A stretch of 64,000 nt of DNA, taken from the NCBI RefSeq assembly GCF_008831285.2, contig NC_045138.2, positions 24,461,934 to 24,525,933 of the forward strand. The letters are read 5' to 3'. The DNA comes from Nymphaea colorata (taxonomy: Eukaryota; Streptophyta; Magnoliopsida; Nymphaeales; Nymphaeaceae). Below are positions 11,890 through 23,847 of the stretch, one piece after another. The notes below the pieces were generated by a model, which was not told where the DNA came from, ran no database searches, and saw nothing but the letters and a program-made list of their open reading frames with translations. The translations under genes and the position numbers were made by a program. The first letter of the stretch is position 1. Each line of letters begins with the position of its first letter.

Positions 11890-13605
11890 GAAATCCAGAT
11901 CTAAGACACAGTTCAGATCCAGACATGGATTTCGGATCTAGACTGATGTTAGTCATACCATCAAAATTCATGATAGTGACAAGTGCACGGCAATCAAGGG
12001 GAGCTGCAGAGGAATCATGTGAAGAAGCCATGGAGATATAATTCTACCCTACTTAAGTTGACAAGCTTGATTTGGGCACGTTTCATTCCCTGATCCATGG
12101 ATCCTAATTCTATGCAAGTGCCAGGCGAGAAAACGAACTAAAGACAAGCAAAGATATGCTGCTTGACCTTGGTTTTCGAGCCCCACCGGGTCAACTAATT
12201 CAAGTCTTTCTCAATGACTTGAAACCAACCGACTTGTTTTTTATTATTATTATTATTATTGTGCTGGTCTTTTGCCTTGATGAATCCTTTGACCTCTTTC
12301 AACTTAATTAGAAATTTGATTAATCTAATCTTAGTTTCGAATGTCAGATCTTACACTACGCCACACCTTAAATTCTAGCAAGCTGCAGTTTTTGTGACTA
12401 TGGAATTTACGATCTCATTGTTCTCAAATCCGTAGATTTCAAATTAGAAGAGAAAAGTGGGGAGGGGTCTGATTTGAGATCAACGAAGTTTAAATGCAGA
12501 AATTACAAATTTACGATGTAACTCGCGTATGGTTGAAACACAATAGCTTCAAACCATTGCTACAATTCAAAACATATGAAATCTTGGAACCTTTAATCAT
12601 GTCTCACCCTAAAGAGGCGTTTTCATTGCATCTGATTTAAAATCCTCAGCATTTGAGGTTCAGTCTGATTTAAGATCAGACTCTCTCCCTCTTATCTTCA
12701 TGAATTAGACTCTTTTCTCAATGCGAAAAGGTAAACTGAGGATTTTAAGTGATGTAAGATCTTTAGTTTGATGAACCATGGATCTTTCGCCGCATCATCA
12801 AAGCATGCCACATCAGTTAGATCCATGGATCTTGAAACTGAAATAATTAAATAACCTCTAAAGTGGTGTTTCATAGCTTAGGTTCTCAGATCGGAGGCTG
12901 ACTTGAGATCCATGATCGCATACGTAAAACAGGCATTGATATGAAGTCCCAGGAAGGGGGTCGGACTTCAGATCTGAGATCCTTGGGAATTAAAGCTCAT
13001 AAAAGAACTCAGATCTGCATCTAGCAAACACAAGTTAAATGCGTTGAGGCATTGGGACGCCGAGTGACATCTTTGTAGCAACAAAACAGTGACTACCTCA
13101 CTACTTATCTAAACATTAATGAAGATGTCTAAATTTTTAACGTATCGTTGGGCAATTAGAGGGGGAAAATGGGCCAACATAAACCCATGTGGTCCACCTA
13201 ACAACTCACTCGGTTTGTTCTTGTACTGGCTGCTGCTTAAAGGAGCAACCCCAACAATAATGGAATGTCACCTTGATTCCTTCCCTTCATAGCGGACGCA
13301 ACCAAACTCGATGAGGCCAAGGATTCAGGGGAACACCATCTCGGTCGCGCCGTTCCCGGTGCTTTCTCCACATGAGCAGCTGCTTAAGATAATTAATGGC
13401 ACCAATTATAGCTCATTATATATACATGCAAGCTGGTCGGTTCTGTTTCCTCAGAGTTAATTAATTATATCGGAGTTCGGTGAGTTGCATCCTACCACTG
13501 ACGCAAACTGGTCGGCTCGGTTTTGTGAAAAGTAATGAATTATATCGGAGGTCTGGCCGGAATCGGAACTCTAGTGGACAACACTAAAAACTCACACTGA
13601 ATCCA
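11890..13605. repeat. Intergenic tandem duplication, copy 1
   Basis: Aligns with copy 2 (about 14,970-16,125). It starts near the shared word GGTTCAGATCCAGACATGG-like sequence and ends near AACTCACACT. The best-matched part is 13,340-13,480, almost identical in copy 2. Copy 1 has about 430 bp (roughly 12,740-13,165) that copy 2 lacks, and a (TTA)n run at 12,240-12,260. A short frame that is open in copy 2 is broken here by a one-base insertion near 13,327-13,330. Confidence 0.75.
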
Positions 13606-14868
13606 ACCCTTCTTCCCTTCCCGTGCCCTCTGCCTTTCCCGTTCGCCCTCCGGTCGCCATTCCGGTCCGTCCTCCTCTTGCCCTCTCACCATCCTTAACG
13701 AAGAACGCTAGTCCATAATACTGCAGCAGCAAGCGCCACGACACTGACTCGATGATGCTTCCCAAGTCCAAGCACAAGCACCATCTTCCATCTCCCAGGC
13801 CTTTCCGACCTTGGGGCTTCTCATGTTTAGCCAAGGCGGATTACAATCGTTCTGCTCTCTACGAGCTTGTGTGGGATTTGAAATCTTGGGGGCTTGCGTT
13901 GCGTTTCTCCTACAACAGTTGGAGGTTACCATCTCGGACAGCCCGGGGCAGCTTCCTCTCCGACGGTACCAAACAAGTTTTCTTGGCTGGACCCGATGTG
14001 AGATGCTGTGTGCATGGTATTAAGCAAGAGGTTTTCGAATCGTGCAAGCTGCAGAATACACTTTCTCCACCTTTCTTTCAGCGTCAGTCCCCAGGACCAT
14101 CGTCACTTACCTATCTTCTGCTCGGCAACCTGCCGTCGCCTCCTCCCAGGATAAATTATTCCTGTCCAGATGCCGGCCTAGAGGGAGATTGGTGGTGTGT
14201 GGCATGCGCCATGTTAAACTTTCGACGTTGAGAGTCCTGCTTCAGATGTGGTACCGCGTGGAACTGTCACCGGTTTCTTAGTTGTGTCTTTTACACAACT
14301 AAGAGAGAATGTGTGTGTGAGTTTTGCATTTTTGTTCTGTCTTTGTAAGTCTGAGTCAATAAGAAGACCTTTGACAAGAAAAAAAATTGTGTACTCTCAG
14401 CACATGTTCTTTACAATACATGATAACAGCATCATATTTTTTTCTATCTGAAAACACGAACAATATTGTTTTTAGATATAGAACGAAACTCGCGAAGTTT
14501 AGTACCAGTCGTCCTCGCCATGAAATGCAATTCTAAACACATTTAATTAGCTAGCAGTAAACAATGTCGCGTCTATCAAACACAGACTCAGGTGAAGGTT
14601 GGACTCCATTTCTTATGAGCCACGTGTTGTTGATCCCAGGCTTACCAACACCGTGTGTAAGGTGCGACGAGGGCTCCATCCTTGGACATAAAGTCCAGAA
14701 GTGTGCCACTTTTTCATAAAACAGGCAGTGAAGTTCTCTTCAACCACAACTTGCAAAGGAAATAAGGAAGGATAAACTTTATTCTTGATTTGACGGAGAA
14801 AGGTAAAAAACCAAACTTTCAAAAGAAACAAAAACAAATATTTTATATGTTAAAAAAAAACGAGTGTT
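13606..14868. other. Extra segment between the two duplicated copies
   Basis: In copy 2 the sequence after AACTCACACT runs almost directly into a CT repeat and a GTTTTGATAATATAT motif. In copy 1 the same CT repeat and motif lie at about 14,870-14,950, after this 1.26-kb segment. So either this piece was inserted here or it was lost from copy 2. It holds a 159-codon plus-strand frame (13,752-14,231) with no family I recognise, then a perfect hairpin (14,277-14,303) and 3'-UTR-like sequence with AATAAG and an A-rich run near 14,360-14,390. That arrangement is compatible with a retrocopied transcript, but this is unproven. Confidence 0.4.
14277..14303. other. Perfect 11-bp stem with 5-base loop
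   Basis: CTTAGTTGTGT at 14,277-14,287 is followed by the loop CTTTT and the exact reverse complement ACACAACTAAG at 14,293-14,303. It lies about 45 bp after the TGA of the open frame at 13,752-14,231. Function unknown. Confidence 0.6.
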
Positions 14869-14969
14869 GTTCTCTCTCTCTCTCTCTTTTTCTCTTGGGT
14901 ATGTTGCTTTTGTAAACTGGTGACGTCTTGTCACCATTTTGATAATATATCTTACATTTATTGTTCTCA

Positions 14970-16125
14970 TACAATCCAGATCCAAGGCCCGGTTCAGATC
15001 CAGACATGGATATTGGATCTTGACTGATATTATTCATACCATCAAAGTGTATGATGGTGACTAGCGCACGCGCAATCAAGGGGAGCTGCAGAAGAATCAC
15101 GTGAAGCCGGTGGGTTCATGGAGATACAATTCTACCCTACTTAAGTTGACAAGTTTAATCTACTCATGTTTCATTCCCTAAAGACAAGCAAACATAGGCT
15201 GCTTGACCTTGGTTTTTGAGCTGACGAGAAAGCAACCGAGTTTTTTTTTTTTTCTTTCTTTTAATTGTGCTGAACTTTTGGCTTGATGAATCTTTGACCT
15301 CTTTCAACTTAATTAGGCATTTGATTAATCTAATCTTAGTTCCCATTATTCTAAAACCCGTAGATTTCAAATTAAGAAGAGAAAAGTGGGAAGGAGGGAG
15401 AAAGAGAAGGGTTCTGATTTGAGGTCAATGAAGTTTACATGCCGGGATTACGAATTGAAGATTGCGTATATTCGAAACAAAATATCTTCAAACCATTGTT
15501 ACAAATCAAACATATGAAATCTTGGAATCTTTAATCTGCAAGATCTTGGTTCACCCTAAAGAAGCGCTTCATTGCATCTGAAATAAGTCCTCAGGATTTG
15601 AAATTCAAGGATTTAATATCAGATTCTCTGCCTCTTAACTTCAATTAGTCTCATTTCTCAATGCAAAAGATAAACTAAGGAGAATGGGCCAACACAAAGC
15701 CATGTGGTCCACCAGACAACTCACTCGTTTCTTCATGTACTGGCTGCTGTTTAAAGGAGCTACCGCAACAATAATGGAATGACACCTTGCTTCCTTCCCT
15801 TCATAATGGGCGCAACTAAACTCCACGAGGCCAAGGATTCAGGAAACGCCATTTCTGTCGCGCCGTTCCCGGTGCTTTCTCCACATGAGCAGCTGCTTAA
15901 GATAATTAATGGCACCAATTATAGCTTATTATATATGCATGCAAGCTGGTCGGTTCTGTTTCCTCAGAGTTAATTAATTATATCGGAGTTCGGTGAGTTG
16001 TATCCTATCACTGACGCAAACTGGTCGGCTTGGTTTTATGAAAAGTAATGAATTATATCGGACGTCAGGCCGGATCGGAATTCTAGTACAGCCAATTACA
16101 ACATTAAGAACTCACACTCAACCCA
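14970..16125. repeat. Intergenic tandem duplication, copy 2
   Basis: Second copy of the block at 11,890-13,605, shortened by deletion of about 430 bp at 15,680. It contains a 64-codon plus-strand frame (15,779-15,973; phrase SVAPFPVLSPHEQLLKI) that I do not recognise. Copy 1 carries a frameshift in the same place, so it is probably not a working gene but could be a fragment of one. Confidence 0.75.
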
Positions 16126-16160
16126 ACACATCTGCAGAGAGATAAATCAGATCGGGCTTG

Positions 16161-16162
<2 letters not shown>

Positions 16163-16234
<72 letters not shown>
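16163..16234. repeat. (CT)n(CA)n compound microsatellite
   Basis: About 15 CT units (16,163-16,191) run directly into about 21 CA units (16,192-16,234). A shorter CT run sits at the matching place beside the other duplicated copy (about 14,871-14,888), so the repeat has expanded differently in the two. Confidence 0.95.
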
Positions 16235-16236
<2 letters not shown>

Positions 16237-16299
16237 CTTTTGGGTTTGATGTCACCCGTTTTGATAATATATCATACATTTTGTGTTCAAACTATTCTC

Positions 16300-18072
16300 T
16301 CATTTGTTGGACAAAATCACTTAACTGGAGGAGGCTAAAACCAAATGAGGGAAACTAACTGCTCAGTTTCTGAAGTGTAAATACAACTCAGGAAATGAGC
16401 GGTCTGGCCTCCCAAATGCCCGATTCAGATCTGGTCTATGATCTATTTGGTGGATGGATCAGACCGGATCAGATGTCAATAGATTGGATTTAAACCACGC
16501 ATCCGACCAAACTATTTCAAAAGAATCTACATATGGAAAAAAATAGCTTAACATTCCATTAAGAAACTAGACTGGATTCATAACGTGGTCAAAATTCAGT
16601 TGTATATTTAAAGGTTGGGTTCAGATTTGGATGTGAAAATAAAAGTCAGATTCAGATCATATTTGAATTATAAATCTAAAATCAAATTCAGATATGGTGT
16701 AAACTTTTTCCATTCATATTCAAGTGCAATTTAGGATCAAAATATACGAACATTCAATAAATCAGACATTTGAATTCCACCTATTGACATCCATATTTTT
16801 TGAATGTTGAAAATTTTCAGATTTCAAAATTTCTAAAAAGTTGAATACTAGGATGTAACTAGAATCTATCCCCTGAAACATCAAACCGAGAAAATATCAT
16901 TTTTAGTTATTAGTTTGAAAGCTGAAGAAGCAACATCCTCAAACAAAAGTCCGTGTCATTAGTCATGAGGTACTAAGAGGAGAATGTGAAGGGCGACCTT
17001 GAATCGCTCTCATTCCTACCATTTTATGGTGTTGTCCTCGTAAGCTAGCTGCAATCATGAAAGAAAAAGAGCTCAGTGAAACTGTAAATACCTATTAATT
17101 TAGATGACAAATCGAAAAGAGTCCATAAACTGTAGTCTTCAACGATAAGGTTGCAGCGTCGACAATTAAGACGAAAATTTATCCTTCAAAAATAGAAAAT
17201 ATTTTCTTCCATTCACCAATTAAATTATGGAGTGCTTATTTTTATATTAAATTCAAATAGGCGTAGGAGTGCCGGCGGAGCGCTCCCAGAACAAATTCAA
17301 AAAGCTTGGATGCAAAAGCAGCACATATATGGAATCGAAAACAAAAACAAGCATGAAAATCCTACCATAACAGAAGTTACCTCAAAGGAGTCCATGTTAC
17401 ATAAACGTTACCTGACTGCATATCCTTGCTCCCATTCAATAACAAGTTAAAATTATCTTCGTTAAGAGAGACCTATTTATCTCTTACTTGGAGTTAGGAC
17501 GATGATAACTCCACATTTCAAGGGAAACTTGGACATGTTATGACGGAGAAAAATGTCACCTCTACCATTTTATTTGCTGGGAACCTTTTCCAGATTTCAA
17601 ACATAGACCATTGATAACAAGTACTAGAACTCTTCAAACGCACAGCGAGAGAGAGAGAGGTGCATAATTTAGAAAAAAAATAAGAAACAAGAAATTCTAA
17701 TTTATTAGTGGAGTCTTAGAAGTTAAAGGTGCACCTACTACAATCAGCATAGCTGGATACATAGAACCAACGTAAAGCCCTTTATCAGTATTCGAGGCAC
17801 ATCCAGATAAAAAAGAATGTGACGATAAAAAATAATGAAGAAGATAAAATTGAATGTCATAAAATCAATCAGTTCAGAGGAAAAAATGAAGCACCAATCA
17901 TCCGATTGTTACCAACGAATGCTTCCTCTGGAGTCTGGTCCAAAAGTGGGCTGTACAGTTGATTGTTGCTCGGTGCCATGGCCTATTTATGTAGCATGGC
18001 AATGGCACAGCAAATGGAACTGGTCAGCTGCTCAAGTGTGATTAGAAAACTGAAGAGTAGAAGAACAACCGC
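16300..18072. other. Intergenic, nothing recognised
   Basis: AT-rich spacer between the duplicated block and the SRF gene. The 16.4-16.8 kb part is full of short recurring words such as TCAGATTCAGATC and AAATTCAGAT, a diffuse repeat texture also seen near 43.0 kb. The end nearest 18,073 must hold the SRF 3' UTR. Confidence 0.45.
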
Positions 18073-18164
18073 AGAAGCTTCAGTTATAACTATGCTGGGT
18101 CAGGAAAACTACATGCAGAGAAGCTTCATTTATAACTGTGCTGGGTCAGGAAGACTAGTTGAGG
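18073..18164. repeat. 46-bp direct repeat spanning the SRF stop codon
   Basis: GAAGCTTC...TATAACT.TGCTGGGTCAGGAA.ACTA occurs at 18,073 and again at 18,119, two copies 46 bp apart with a few differences. The plus-strand right-hand copy contains the TAA stop of the SRF gene (18,130-18,132) and its last codons. The left-hand copy lies in the 3' UTR, so the end of the gene has been tandemly duplicated. Confidence 0.85.
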
Positions 18165-19677
18165 AATCATCACATGATTGCCTTGAAGATGCAGACTCTC
18201 TCTTAGTCATGCGCACGAGGGCTTGAACAATCTCAGACATTGGTGGCCTAAACTCTGGCTCCGGCTGCAAAATCAAATTCAACTGGTGACTGACGGTACA
18301 CCCAACTTAACAGCTTCAAGGAGATCTACATTATTAATGGAAAATCCAAAGCATCCGAAGGTACAACATACTCACCTGAAGACACAATGAAATAATGTCT
18401 GCAAATCGTGACAATGACTTGACAGAGTAAACACCTTCAAGAGCAGGATCAACCATTCCTGATAATGCGTCAATGTCATGAAGCTGGGGAATTGCCCACC
18501 TTACCAGAGATTGCTCTGCTCGTGGACGTCTCCTAGTTATATGTGTAAAACTAAGATCAGTGAAAGTGCCACAAAAATCGAATTCTGTAAGGGGGAAGGG
18601 TTTTTTTTTCCCCCCCCCTTAGTAGCATATCAAACGGAATGCTGTAAGAATGATGAGGATTTTTTTCTTTCAAGCAGTGTATTACTATGCTCATTGGAAG
18701 ACTTTAACCACCTCATAGTCGAGAAAAAGCCAACTTTACTAATAGGTCATACAACGACCTCAAAACCTAGGCTGTCGAAGCTGTCCTGCTGTGACATGAA
18801 CCATGATCAAAAGTGATAAGCCCTTGGACTATATAAATCTTATAAAAGCAAAAAATAATGTTTCATATGCTTACCACATCTCTACTGTTTTCATCGTGTT
18901 AAAGTTGAATAATGGATTATTCCTAGGTTAGTCTGCAACATTCTCATGCTCATGAACTGAGCTGACTGACTTGTGACTATCTTGAAAATTTGGAAGTGTT
19001 TTTAAGACGATTAAACCTATTAGCATCATATAAAAGGCATGCAACACACATCTATGTGATTAAATCTATTAATTGGCAGCTACAGCTAGTCCATGCAAAT
19101 AAGAGGATGTAATACCACACTGTCACATGGTTGAGCATTACAAAGCCCTCTAAGTGCTCTATAATACAAACCTGTCCAAGGGCTTTCGACCTGTCAGAAG
19201 TTCCAACATCACCACTCCAAAGCTATAAACATCACTCTGAATATTATAAACACCAGACATTGTGTACTCTGGTGCCCCATAACTAAATGAACCTAGCATA
19301 TGTGATGAGACCTGTAACAGGCAAAACTCAGAATCCGTTTGAGGAAATTATTGATAGAAAACTCCACATAATCAAGATGAAGTTTGCTACCTGACTAGCA
19401 CAAGAACCTGTATATATGGAATCCAGACCACAGTCAGAAACATGTGCAGAAAAATCATCATCAAGAAGAACATTAGCAGACTTCAAGTTCCGATGAACTA
19501 GTGGTGGTTGACAAACCTCATGCATATACCTTCATCCAAACAGGTAAGTCAAATTAAGGTTCACAAAATCAAATTGATGAATCAATTATCAGATTTACAA
19601 ACTGCACATAGAATTAACCAACACAAACTACTTGATGATACGTGCACTGCCACACACACACACACACACACAGAGAG

Positions 19678-19714
<37 letters not shown>

Positions 19715-22700
19715 TACTCCAGAGCCCGTGCGACACCAAGAGCCAGCTTTATTCGAGCATTCCATGGCAGTATTTTGTTATCTTCATCCATTAAATGGAG
19801 TGCATCATGCAGGGTCCCATTAGTGCAATACTCATAAACTAGTATTCTTTGTCCATGCTCTACAGAGTATCCCACAAGTTTATTTATATTTGCATGATTC
19901 AATTTGGAGACAGTAGAGACCAGCTTTATAAATGCTTCATCTGCATGCAACATGGTTGTTGTTGACATGTCCAGCTTCTTAACAGCCAATAGCTGGAAAA
20001 TAAATTAACAAATATGAGTGAGAGAGCATACAATATGATCACCGATTCACCATTATATGTACGAAAAAGATAAAAGAGAAAGTAAATAAAAGTATGATTT
20101 GAGGAGAGCTAGAATCAAGTGGGAGGTAATGTTGTTTGGCAACAAATTCATTTTAGTTTCTCAAACTCATATCTTAGGCAATGACAAAATTTTAACAGTT
20201 TTCAACATTGGATAGATTTCTGTAACACAGCATCAGTGATAACCTCATAGAGGCACATAGTAGTCCATAATGAAATATTTTGGGTTTGGTCCTTCAAAGG
20301 ATGACACACCATTATGCTTTTGTTCCTTGCATTAATCCAATGACTAATACAATTGCTAGCAAAGTCCAGATAGCTTCAACAGCACCATAACACTATTTCT
20401 TTTGTGCCTCTATTTTGAGGACAGCATTTGTGATCATTTGTAACTTCCCCTTACCCATAAAAATCTGTATAATATGCTACAGTTACAAGGTCTAGAATCA
20501 TTTGCATAATGGCATAGATGTGAAACAGAAGAAGTAAGTTTGCATTCAAAAGGTTCTTCACATTCTTTTCAACTCATAGACCAGTTGACCTTTGCAGTTA
20601 CAGGCCCCAAACCTGACTACATTTTTTACCCCAATTGGATAACATTAAATCATGAATGTCCGAAATGTATAAAATATCCAGGGCCAGACCAAAAGGTATA
20701 GTCAATGTTAAGATCTCAAGTACATTTATACTGCATTTAGGAAAACAGAATGAGCCATACCTTTCTATCAGGGAGCTCTGCCAAATAAACGCTTCCCAAG
20801 GAGCCTTCACCAATTAAGTTTTCCTGCCCAAAACTTTTTGTGAATTGTTGAAGGTCTGAAATTGTAAAAGATACAACTCCGGGAACTGGAACATGTGGCT
20901 TCTGTGGTTTTGGCTCAGAGGACTCCTGAGGGCCAGGACCAGTGTAAGAAGCAACACAGGGTACATGATAAATTTGTTTTTCTGATTCAAGTCTCTGGTC
21001 AGGCTTTTCTCCAGTACTAGGAGGTGTAGTCTTCTCAGCAGGAGGAAGCTTATAAGTGGCATCTACCTTGGTCATTTCAATCACGTGGTTCATCTTCCTC
21101 CTCACAACTCCATCTGTAGCTGCCAAAATACCCAATATAAAAGTAAGTATAAAAACTATTACATTGGTAAGAAAGAATTCACCAGGATCAACTGAATAGA
21201 AAAAGCAGGTGAATAGAAATAAAGGATGATCAACTGAAAAACAAAAAAAAGAAAAAAAAGGAAGCCATTCATGAAGTCAATAACTACCTTTCACAATGTC
21301 ACAGTCTTTTTGCATCAAAGCCTCACTTTTTGGATGTTTTTTTTCAGGTTCTCTATAGGTAGGTACCTTATCTTTTCCCTCATATCTACTTATGACATCA
21401 GGTCTGTCTCTGAACCACGATACACATATACAAACAGCTAAAATTACTACACCAATTGCCAAAAGTATTGCAAACACCAGCCCAACTGTCCTGCCGGTGG
21501 TGAAGAATCTGTTAACACTCAAACTGTGGGATTTTATACTCTGTGATGATCCTTCTGAATTATTCTGGGGAGTAACTGGAGTCGCTGGCAACTCAGAGAA
21601 GAATGGGGATGGTGGTCCTGTTGGTGATGCCCCAGGAGGAGTTACATTAAATGGATTTCCATCTTTACTGCATGAAAAAATTAGTAAATCAGATAAATAA
21701 GACAGACAATGGTAGTTGGTACATGACATTCTTTTCACAAAAGTGTCGAAGCAATCAGGGCATAAAGCTATAAACACTTCCAAGATTGTAACATCTTTCA
21801 GCAATCCAAACAAGAGCACAAAACCTGAAGTTTGGAATACTGCTGAGCATCTGTGGAGGCACTGGTCCAGAGAATTGATTGTTCTCTATGTTCCTATCTT
21901 GAAAAAAAAAGTTCTACTCATGAGAAGTTTCTCAAAATAAAGTGAGTAAACATAAAATGATGCCTTGGTAGGGGAAACTATGAATCCATAATAAAGAAGG
22001 CAGAAGTTAGTAAAATAAGATAGTAAAGAGAGCATACAAATTTTGCAGTTTCAGATCTTCCAAGACATCAAGAGTTCCAGATAGCTGGTTATTTTGCAAC
22101 TTCCTGTGACATAATATATCATCTAATGAGTAAGTTTCTGCAATGTGGGTATATGAAACATCCAAAAGAAGAAAACTCCTCACAATGTAGCCAAAGATGA
22201 CAAATCGGCAAAAGTGGCTGGTAGGTGATCACTCAAATTGTTTGATGAAAGATCCCTGCATAGAAGCATAAACATGTTCTCATAAATATTTATAGGAGGC
22301 AGTGGTAGGAAATTAGGAATTATGCTAAACATCATTGGTGTTCTAATATGGCTAAACATCTCCTATGCAGAATTTCTCTACACAAAACATTAGAACAGGA
22401 TGGGCTTGCCCATGACACTCCCTTTTGTCTCATATTACAGCAACAAAGCAACCAACTAAAATGCGTTGAGGTTAGAAACAACATGGACCAAAAACTTTCA
22501 TAGAACAGCTTGAGGGGCACATGGCACCCAATCAGACAATTATATTGGGCAGTCTGACATCTCCAAAATGATCCCTCTTGGATGGTGTATAATGTAGGTG
22601 CCTGATGTATTTGAGTGTGTTATGCCAAGCAAAAGAGATTACTCACAAGTTTATAAGACCACCAAGGTTTTGGAAAACATCCGGAATCGGCCCTGTTAGG

Positions 22701-23847
22701 TGATTCATGTTGAGCGACCTTAGTAAACAAGACAAGAAACAGCTTCAAGAAACAGTTTCAAAAAAGAAAATTGGACAATGGAGGTATTAAGTTTAAAGAA
22801 AAACCAGAAAACAGACATGTCTGTCAGAAGAGTTAGTTCTCCTAAGGTGGTTGGGATGCTTCCAGTAAACTGATTTGCGGAAAGGAAACTGCAGGGCAAA
22901 GTAAGCTTAAGTAGTCAATTAAGAAAATCCAACTGCAATCAATAACAAAAATTTCAGCAACTGCCAAGAAAAAAAAATCCATGCAATTAAAACATACAGC
23001 CGCTGCAAATTAGGAGGAAGGTTGTCTGGAATGCTCTCTCCAATCTGGTTATTGCTCAGTTGCCTGGGACAAACTCATTATTTATTGGCATCATCAGAAA
23101 GGTTAAGGAGGACACATGATTCAAACTTGTTAAATTACTGTTGCAGATATCATAAGGCCAAATTCTAGAGAACAGAAAAACGAAACACACGCTAAACAGA
23201 ACAAATCCAGTAGTAACAGAAAATGCAACAAACGAAGGAAAATATAAAAGTACAAATTTAACAGAAAACGGAAAAGAGAGAGAGGGAGAGAGAGAGAGAT
23301 TGGCAAGAATCCGCACAGTGTTGTAAGTGTGGTAAAGTTTCCCAGTTCATCACCAAGCCGTCCTCCCAGATTTGCGGCAGTAAGAATTCTGTCAATATAA
23401 GCATCAATTGAGATACAGAAGAATTTCTAGAATTACTAACTAAACTTTCAACCCAGAATAGTAAAGCCTTCAGAAGGGAACCATACATTTCAGTTATATT
23501 GGGTCCGGTGCATTGCACGCCCTGCCAATTCTCAACACAGGGATCTCCACCAGAAGCAACCCATCCGGGAAGTGGGGGAGAGCCTAGTGCCGTGTACAAA
23601 CTGTTGATTGCAAAAACTGCACATAATAGAAAATCAGAAAAAGGAAAAGTATTAGGTGGACCAACAAAGTGGTAAGGGACAAAAAGAAAGGAATTTGTAT
23701 TTCCCAATCGATGCTTGCGAACTTAGAGGATAAACGGTGAACTTAACCATGTTGGACATCAGTGAGGCCAGCCGAGGTTGGCAGCACCGAAAAGAGACGC
23801 AACACAACAAATGCCAGCCAAACTGTTTTCAAGTGCGCATTCTCCAT
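18130..23847 (-). CDS. SRF: STRUBBELIG-RECEPTOR FAMILY LRR receptor-like (pseudo)kinase, 16 exons, 767 residues
   Basis: Plasma-membrane receptor of the plant STRUBBELIG family (LRR-RLK group V), known for roles in cell-wall sensing and tissue patterning. Exons on the minus strand: 23748-23847, 23487-23616, 23317-23388, 22998-23063, 22817-22888, 22647-22718, 22184-22255, 22038-22103, 21825-21893, 21288-21667, 20761-21119, 19718-19992, 19391-19529, 19172-19311, 18376-18532, 18130-18264. Phases fit throughout (2304 nt). Order: signal peptide (about 1-28); SUB-type N-cap with [16 protein letters not shown] and [14 protein letters not shown]; six LRRs coded mostly by 66-72-bp exons; Pro/Ser-rich stretch; membrane segment (about 301-326, [19 protein letters not shown]); juxtamembrane region; kinase domain (about 465-745). 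The Gly loop ([10 protein letters not shown]), the Lys in LLAVKKL and APE are present, but HRD is HRN and DFG is DCG, so catalysis is doubtful. This is typical of the family and not decay. It resembles Arabidopsis SRF1/SRF3 more than SRF6/7. No frameshifts were seen. Confidence 0.93.
19651..19716. repeat. (CA)n(GA)n microsatellite abutting an SRF 5' splice site
   Basis: CA repeats (19,651-19,671) and GA repeats (to 19,711) fill the start of SRF intron 12. On the coding strand the donor reads GGA|GTATTCC and then goes straight into CTCTCT. Length changes here alter the distance between the donor and the rest of the intron but not the coding sequence. Confidence 0.9.

Noticed and set aside
16380-16850. 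Diffuse repeats of TCAGAT/AAATTC words here and at 43.0 kb
   Set aside because: Too degenerate to define a unit or ends. Reported only as texture.
19328-19589. SRF kinase changes (HRN, DCG) as signs of a pseudogene
   Set aside because: These replacements are normal in the SRF family, and all 16 exons are in phase without stops.
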